From HGM04593 sp964470845 (GTDB lineage Bacteria; Bacteroidota; Bacteroidia; Bacteroidales; Bacteroidaceae), in NCBI GenBank assembly GCA_964470845.1, contig CAYYEL010000091.1, positions 1 through 9,209 of the forward strand: a stretch of DNA of 9,209 bases, given 5' to 3'. The notes under the pieces were generated by a model, which searched no databases, was not told where the DNA came from, and saw only the letters and a list, made by a program, of their open reading frames with translations. Positions 6,517 to 9,209 of this stretch are shown piece by piece. Within the stretch, counting starts at the first letter, position 1. Every line of letters starts with the position of its first letter. Position numbers and translations under genes: made by a program.

Positions 6517-7659
6517 TTATTGCGCCATAAGCGAGTCTATACAAGTATAAAATGCAGGCGACTCGCCAAGAACCGTTTTTACGATTCGTCCCTCCCTGTC
6601 AAGAATTATTTTTGTGGGATAACCTTTAACTGCATATATCTCGGGGACGTTATTCTCGCCAGAACCATTTATCAGATTAGTCCACGGCAGATTATTCTCG
6701 GCTACACACTTTTTCCACACATCTTCTTTGTCGCCACAAGCAATGCCGACAACCTCGATACGTTTGTTGTATTTTTCATACATCTTTTTCATTTCGGGTA
6801 TTCCCTTGATGCACCATCCGCACCACGAGCCCCAAAAATCGAGAACAACATATTTTCCACGCAAAGAGTATAATGATACATCTTTTCCATCTATGTTCTT
6901 GAGTGTAAAGTCGGGAGCAATCATCCCATCGGCCACTCTTTTCTCGGCCTCCTTGCTCTTTTGAATTTTATTATAAGAATCGACTGTTTTGTTATAGTAC
7001 GAAGCAAATACACCCTCGCGTACACGCTCGGTCAACATCTGAAGCGATTCGTAATCTTTCTCAATATCGGCATAGTGATAGAAAGCATAAAGCGCCACGT
7101 CCGAGTCGTTATTTTCGGCAATATATTTCTTTACAATCTCCGATACACGCCCCTCGCAATCATTAACAACAGTAGCAAGAGAATCGCGCTCTTGAGCGGG
7201 ACGCTGCTTGTCATACGATGCCACCGCAGCTGCAAAAGCCTCACGACGCAACGGTTTTATTTGTGCTTCCAAAGCCGCAAGTTCCTTGTAGAATGTTGTA
7301 TTTCCTGTTATTGTATAATTTTTAAAATCACCCTCGACTTTTATAGCAGCTCCGGGAAGCACAGGAAGATAAATTCCGTGCATACTCATCGCCTCCATTG
7401 TGCCATCGGGAAAATGACGCGGCAACTTGTAGATACTGTATATCGCAGGCTCGCTATCTTCGGTGGAGATAAAAAGCCTACCATCGGGAATTGCCAAAGT
7501 ATCGGACACCGACACTTGTGAATCATCCAACAAACTGTTGCGCATCACCTTAATAGAATCCTCGGCATCAAGCCCGGTGAGTGCAAAAGTTACACCCGGT
7601 TGCTGCGAACAGCCCACCATAATTGCGACAATAGCCGCACTGATAAAAAAGCGTTTCAT
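6517..7659 (-). CDS. TlpA family thiol-disulfide oxidoreductase lipoprotein with DUF4369-like N-terminal region
   Basis: This is a membrane-attached thioredoxin-like protein on the periplasmic side, probably reducing or exchanging disulfides of envelope proteins. From the ATG at 7659 it is 380 aa. This start gives MKRFFISAAIVAIMVGC, a clean lipoprotein signal with C17, so the upstream in-frame ATG at 7689 is less likely. Residues about 25-130 resemble the DUF4369 region common in Bacteroidota redox proteins, followed by a charged helical linker. The thioredoxin domain (about 245-380) carries WCGWC with redox cysteines C280 and C283, and a cis-proline in GYPTK. The CGWC dipeptide differs from the CGPC or CPxC of most thioredoxins, although Trp variants are known in this phylum. 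It ends toward the bidirectional terminator at 6402-6449. It is divergent from the small CPFC protein gene, which suggests a related redox role (inference). Confidence 0.92.
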   Translation of the reverse strand: MKRFFISAAIVAIMVGCSQQPGVTFALTGLDAEDSIKVMRNSLLDDSQVSVSDTLAIPDGRLFISTEDSEPAIYSIYKLPRHFPDGTMEAMSMHGIYLPVLPGAAIKVEGDFKNYTITGNTTFYKELAALEAQIKPLRREAFAAAVASYDKQRPAQERDSLATVVNDCEGRVSEIVKKYIAENNDSDVALYAFYHYADIEKDYESLQMLTERVREGVFASYYNKTVDSYNKIQKSKEAEKRVADGMIAPDFTLKNIDGKDVSLYSLRGKYVVLDFWGSWCGWCIKGIPEMKKMYEKYNKRIEVVGIACGDKEDVWKKCVAENNLPWTNLINGSGENNVPEIYAVKGYPTKIILDREGRIVKTVLGESPAFYTCIDSLMAQ

Positions 7660-7763
7660 TATGATATTTTTTATAAATTTTAACCGCAATAAAATTATAT
7701 ATTTAATTGTAGATTACCATAAATTAAGAGACTGTTTTTTCTTTTTTAACAGACATATAACAT

Positions 7764-7778
7764 ATTGTTGGCAACAAT
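7764..7778. promoter_or_regulatory. Perfect 15-bp palindrome, operator-like
   Basis: ATTGTTG-G-CAACAAT is a perfect dyad with a single central base, in the 221-bp divergent region between the TlpA-like and CPFC genes. It overlaps TATTGTTG (7763-7770), a near match to the plus-strand -7 box. A regulator bound here could affect transcription of the CPFC gene or both. No regulator gene is seen in the window, and function is inferred only from symmetry and position. Confidence 0.4.
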
Positions 7779-7782
7779 TTTC

Positions 7783-7790
7783 TATTATTG
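7783..7790 (+). promoter_or_regulatory. Possible -7 box for the CPFC redox protein gene
   Basis: TATTATTG matches TAnnTTTG at five of the six defined positions. It would start transcription near 7796, about 85 nt before the ATG at 7881, and the leader would contain the hairpin at 7821-7837. No clear -33 element was found. Confidence 0.25.
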
Positions 7791-7820
7791 CAATCTTTTT
7801 AAATATACAATCGCGCCATC

Positions 7821-7837
7821 GGCCGACATTATCGGCC
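7821..7837. repeat. Short G/C-rich hairpin in the leader of the CPFC gene
   Basis: GGCCGA (7821-7826) and TCGGCC (7832-7837) form a 6-bp G/C-rich stem around the loop CATTA. The sequence ATCGGCC also occurs as a direct repeat (7818-7824 and 7831-7837). It stands out in very A/T-rich surroundings, with no T-run after it on the plus strand, so it is more likely a leader structure or protein site than a terminator. Confidence 0.35.
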
Positions 7838-7880
7838 AAACAAATACAAATAATAAAATTTTACAAATCACACTATAACA

Positions 7881-8141
7881 ATGAAAAAAATATTGATTTT
7901 TTACCAACAAAATTGCCCTTTCTGCAAATGGGCATTCAAATACATCGACGAGCTTAAAAGTGAGAATCCTGAATACTGTAAGATTCCCATTGAAATTATT
8001 GAGGAGACACAGCAGCCGCAGTTGGCCAATACCTTCGATTATTATTATGTACCCACATTCTACATCGAAAAAGATAAGATACACGAGGGCGGAATAAAGA
8101 AAGACGAGATAAAGAAAATACTCGACAAAGCATTAAAATAA
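7881..8141 (+). CDS. Small glutaredoxin/thioredoxin-fold protein with CPFC site (86 aa)
   Basis: This is a small cytosolic thiol-disulfide protein. The N-terminus is MKKILIFYQQNCPFCKWAFK, a beta strand leading into the redox site C12-P13-F14-C15, followed by a helix. A cis-proline motif, VPTFY (P58), and a final strand plus helix (IHEGGIKKDEIKKILDKALK) complete a minimal thioredoxin fold. The CPFC site resembles glutaredoxin CPYC, but I did not see a definite glutathione-binding signature, so the reductant could be glutathione-like thiols or thioredoxin reductase. It has no signal peptide, unlike its divergent neighbour. The start follows an A/T-rich leader (ACACTATAACA) without a Shine-Dalgarno sequence. 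It is preceded by a 221-bp region with two dyads. No terminator with a T-run follows on this strand; the hairpin at 8275-8312 could slow readthrough. Confidence 0.85.
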   Translation: MKKILIFYQQNCPFCKWAFKYIDELKSENPEYCKIPIEIIEETQQPQLANTFDYYYVPTFYIEKDKIHEGGIKKDEIKKILDKALK

Positions 8142-8265
8142 TGTTACAAATAGATAGCAACAAATAGTATCCGCACTTCAAAAAAACGCCATAAGAACAC
8201 TTTAAACATTTTTATATCAAAGAAACGTCAGCCACCCTATTTAACCGGTTCACCACGTCGGCATC

Positions 8266-8312
8266 AAAAAAAAGAAGAATCCGTCATTGATATTTCTCAA
8301 TAGCGGATTCTT
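8266..8312 (-). terminator. Intrinsic terminator of the 259-aa protein gene
   Basis: AAGAATCCG (8275-8283) pairs with CGGATTCTT (8304-8312). An inner stem ATTGA/TCAAT (8286-8290 and 8297-8301) follows after a small internal loop. On the minus strand the stem is followed by C and eight T residues (8273-8266), which fits an intrinsic terminator 33 nt after the stop of the neighbouring gene. On the plus strand no T-run follows. Confidence 0.8.
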
Positions 8313-8345
8313 GTATAAAAATTATACCACAAACGGCATTTATAA

Positions 8346-9125
8346 TCAACGAACAAAGCAAGGCGTAACTCCTAATATCTGTATCAATTCCTGTTCAAAT
8401 TCTTCAATGCTGCTACGTCTATAATCCTCATAGAAGATGTTGTTGTTTATGTAGTAAGACAACTGATAAGTATCGGGGGTGCTCCACGAAAAATAGCAAG
8501 CATTACCATTTTCCAAGGTGGAGCCGTTTTTCATAATTTCAAAAGTATCGATACGCCCCTGAGCCTTACCATTTGCAAGTGTTACAGTTATGCGATGTTT
8601 GTTTCCATATATTTTATAAATCACCACCTGATCTGTTTGCAACTTCCACACACCGTGAAACCAATTATTCTTTTTGGGCTTTTCGGTAAACACTTTTTTG
8701 AATTTCTTATAAATCTTGGATGCTTTGTGTTTTTTGCTAAAATGCTCATTGACAACCTCGCCATATTTTATTGTTCTATGCGCCATATCGCATACCCATC
8801 TATTGACAAAACCTTTCTTCTCGGCCTCCATTATCTCCAATTCCGAACTAGTCTCTCTGAGAATAAAGAGCGGAATTTCTTTATACTGAAAAGGATTCTC
8901 TTTACACTGTGAAATATAATCCTCACGGCTGACACCGGCAGGCGGCGGTGGCAAAACAGGTCTTTCTATAACACTATACAAATCGAGATGGAAAAGGTAG
9001 GTATTTTGCGTATTTTCATTAGTGTGCAATATTTTATAGACTTCAAAAGGATAATCCTCGATAGGTTTATCTCCTATCTTATATTTCACACATTTATAAA
9101 CACCATTCTCACATTTCTTTAACAT
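8346..9125 (-). CDS. Hypothetical protein with two similar beta-rich halves (259 aa)
   Basis: I do not recognise this protein. From the ATG at 9125 it has 259 aa. Residues about 7-51 (GVYKCVKYKIGDKP ... VYKIL) and about 155-186 (WFHGVWKLQTDQ ... VIYKIYGNKHRI) look alike: Gly-aromatic-Lys, a short strand, then a Y-K-I strand. This suggests two related lipocalin-like or small beta domains. Between them are a Pro run (VLPPPPAG, about 57-64) and a basic linker (KKHKASKIYKKFKKVF, about 131-146). Cysteines are scattered and no catalytic motif is seen. An alternative TTG start at 9152 adds nine residues ending ANAQE, which looks like the tail of a cleaved signal peptide. However, a stop codon two codons upstream of that TTG removes any full signal. 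Base composition is A/T-richer than in the 1805-6373 cluster. The strand and reading frame are secure; the start is not. Confidence 0.7.
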   Translation of the reverse strand: MLKKCENGVYKCVKYKIGDKPIEDYPFEVYKILHTNENTQNTYLFHLDLYSVIERPVLPPPPAGVSREDYISQCKENPFQYKEIPLFILRETSSELEIMEAEKKGFVNRWVCDMAHRTIKYGEVVNEHFSKKHKASKIYKKFKKVFTEKPKKNNWFHGVWKLQTDQVVIYKIYGNKHRITVTLANGKAQGRIDTFEIMKNGSTLENGNACYFSWSTPDTYQLSYYINNNIFYEDYRRSSIEEFEQELIQILGVTPCFVR

Positions 9126-9149
9126 TTCTTGGGCGTTAGCTGCAATAGT

Positions 9150-9184
9150 CAAAGTTCATACTGTCAAGATAGAAGTGCAACAAA
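9150..9184 (-). promoter_or_regulatory. Candidate promoter for the 259-aa protein gene
   Basis: On the minus strand GAACTTTG (9157-9150) matches TAnnTTTG at all but one defined position. GTTG (9181-9178) lies 20 bp upstream, with TTTG (9184-9181) just beyond. Transcription would begin near 9144, about 20 nt before the ATG at 9125. This favours 9125 as the start, because the alternative TTG at 9152 would fall inside the -7 box. Confidence 0.35.
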
Positions 9185-9209
9185 ATTCCCTCCTTGCTCA
9201 CGACTTTGA

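Noticed and set aside
6961..7521. 186-codon plus-strand open frame opposite the TlpA-like gene
   Set aside because: It lies fully antisense to a gene with clear motifs (lipobox, WCGWC, cis-Pro) and has no motif of its own.
7463..7957. 164-codon plus-strand open frame over the divergent intergenic region
   Set aside because: It overlaps the start of the TlpA-like gene on one side and the CPFC gene in another frame on the other, and would run through the dyads. Its Ile/Phe-rich composition is that of A/T-rich noncoding DNA.
8243..8250. 8-bp palindrome AACCGGTT between the CPFC gene and the terminator
   Set aside because: It is an isolated short palindrome with no flanking symmetry or promoter box, and is expected by chance at this length.
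8595..8912. 105-codon plus-strand open frame opposite the 259-aa protein gene
   Set aside because: Antisense shadow. The minus-strand frame is longer and is followed by a matching terminator.

Overview
The window looks like a chromosomal segment from a member of the Bacteroidales (Bacteroidota). Evidence: starts lack Shine-Dalgarno sequences and sit behind A/T-rich leaders; matches to the Bacteroidota -7 promoter box TAnnTTTG lie upstream of genes; there are short N-terminal lipoprotein signals (M-K-x ... C17) and a DUF4369-type N-terminal region fused to a TlpA-like thioredoxin domain. Genus cannot be fixed from the sequence alone. No tRNA, rRNA, CRISPR array, transposase or phage gene was seen.

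Layout. (1) 1-1251, minus strand: the N-terminal 417 codons of an AMP-forming acyl-CoA synthetase that runs off the left edge. (2) 1252-1804: a 553-bp A/T-rich divergent intergenic region. It carries a likely minus-strand promoter for the synthetase and, on the plus strand, an 83-bp unit repeated twice in tandem (one mismatch) plus a 12-nt partial third copy. Each unit ends in an identical TATCTTTG box, so three promoter-like boxes stand in series before the next gene. (3) 1805-6373, plus strand: a tight four-gene cluster (gaps of 10, 15 and 23 nt). It encodes an M3 zinc metallopeptidase (Dcp/oligopeptidase A type), a small unknown lipoprotein, a dCMP/CMP deaminase and a membrane-anchored PDZ-S41 C-terminal processing peptidase. 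It ends at a perfect 22-bp hairpin terminator (6402-6449) usable in both directions. (4) 6517-7659, minus strand: a lipoprotein thiol-disulfide oxidoreductase of the TlpA family. (5) 7881-8141, plus strand: an 86-aa glutaredoxin/thioredoxin-fold protein with a CPFC site, transcribed divergently from the TlpA-like gene; two short dyads lie between them. (6) 8346-9125, minus strand: an unrecognised 259-aa protein with two similar-looking halves joined by a Lys-rich linker, ending at its own hairpin-plus-T-run terminator.

How they might work together (inference). The four-gene cluster couples cytosolic oligopeptide degradation (M3), an envelope protease (S41), a lipoprotein and pyrimidine deoxynucleotide supply (dCMP to dUMP). 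This looks like a housekeeping transcription unit rather than one pathway. The divergent CGWC lipoprotein and CPFC protein could be a thiol-redox pair acting on opposite sides of the membrane. I found no clear new defence or mobile system. The most unusual features are the tandem promoter duplication, the dyads in the redox intergenic region, and the unplaced gene with an ambiguous start at the right end.
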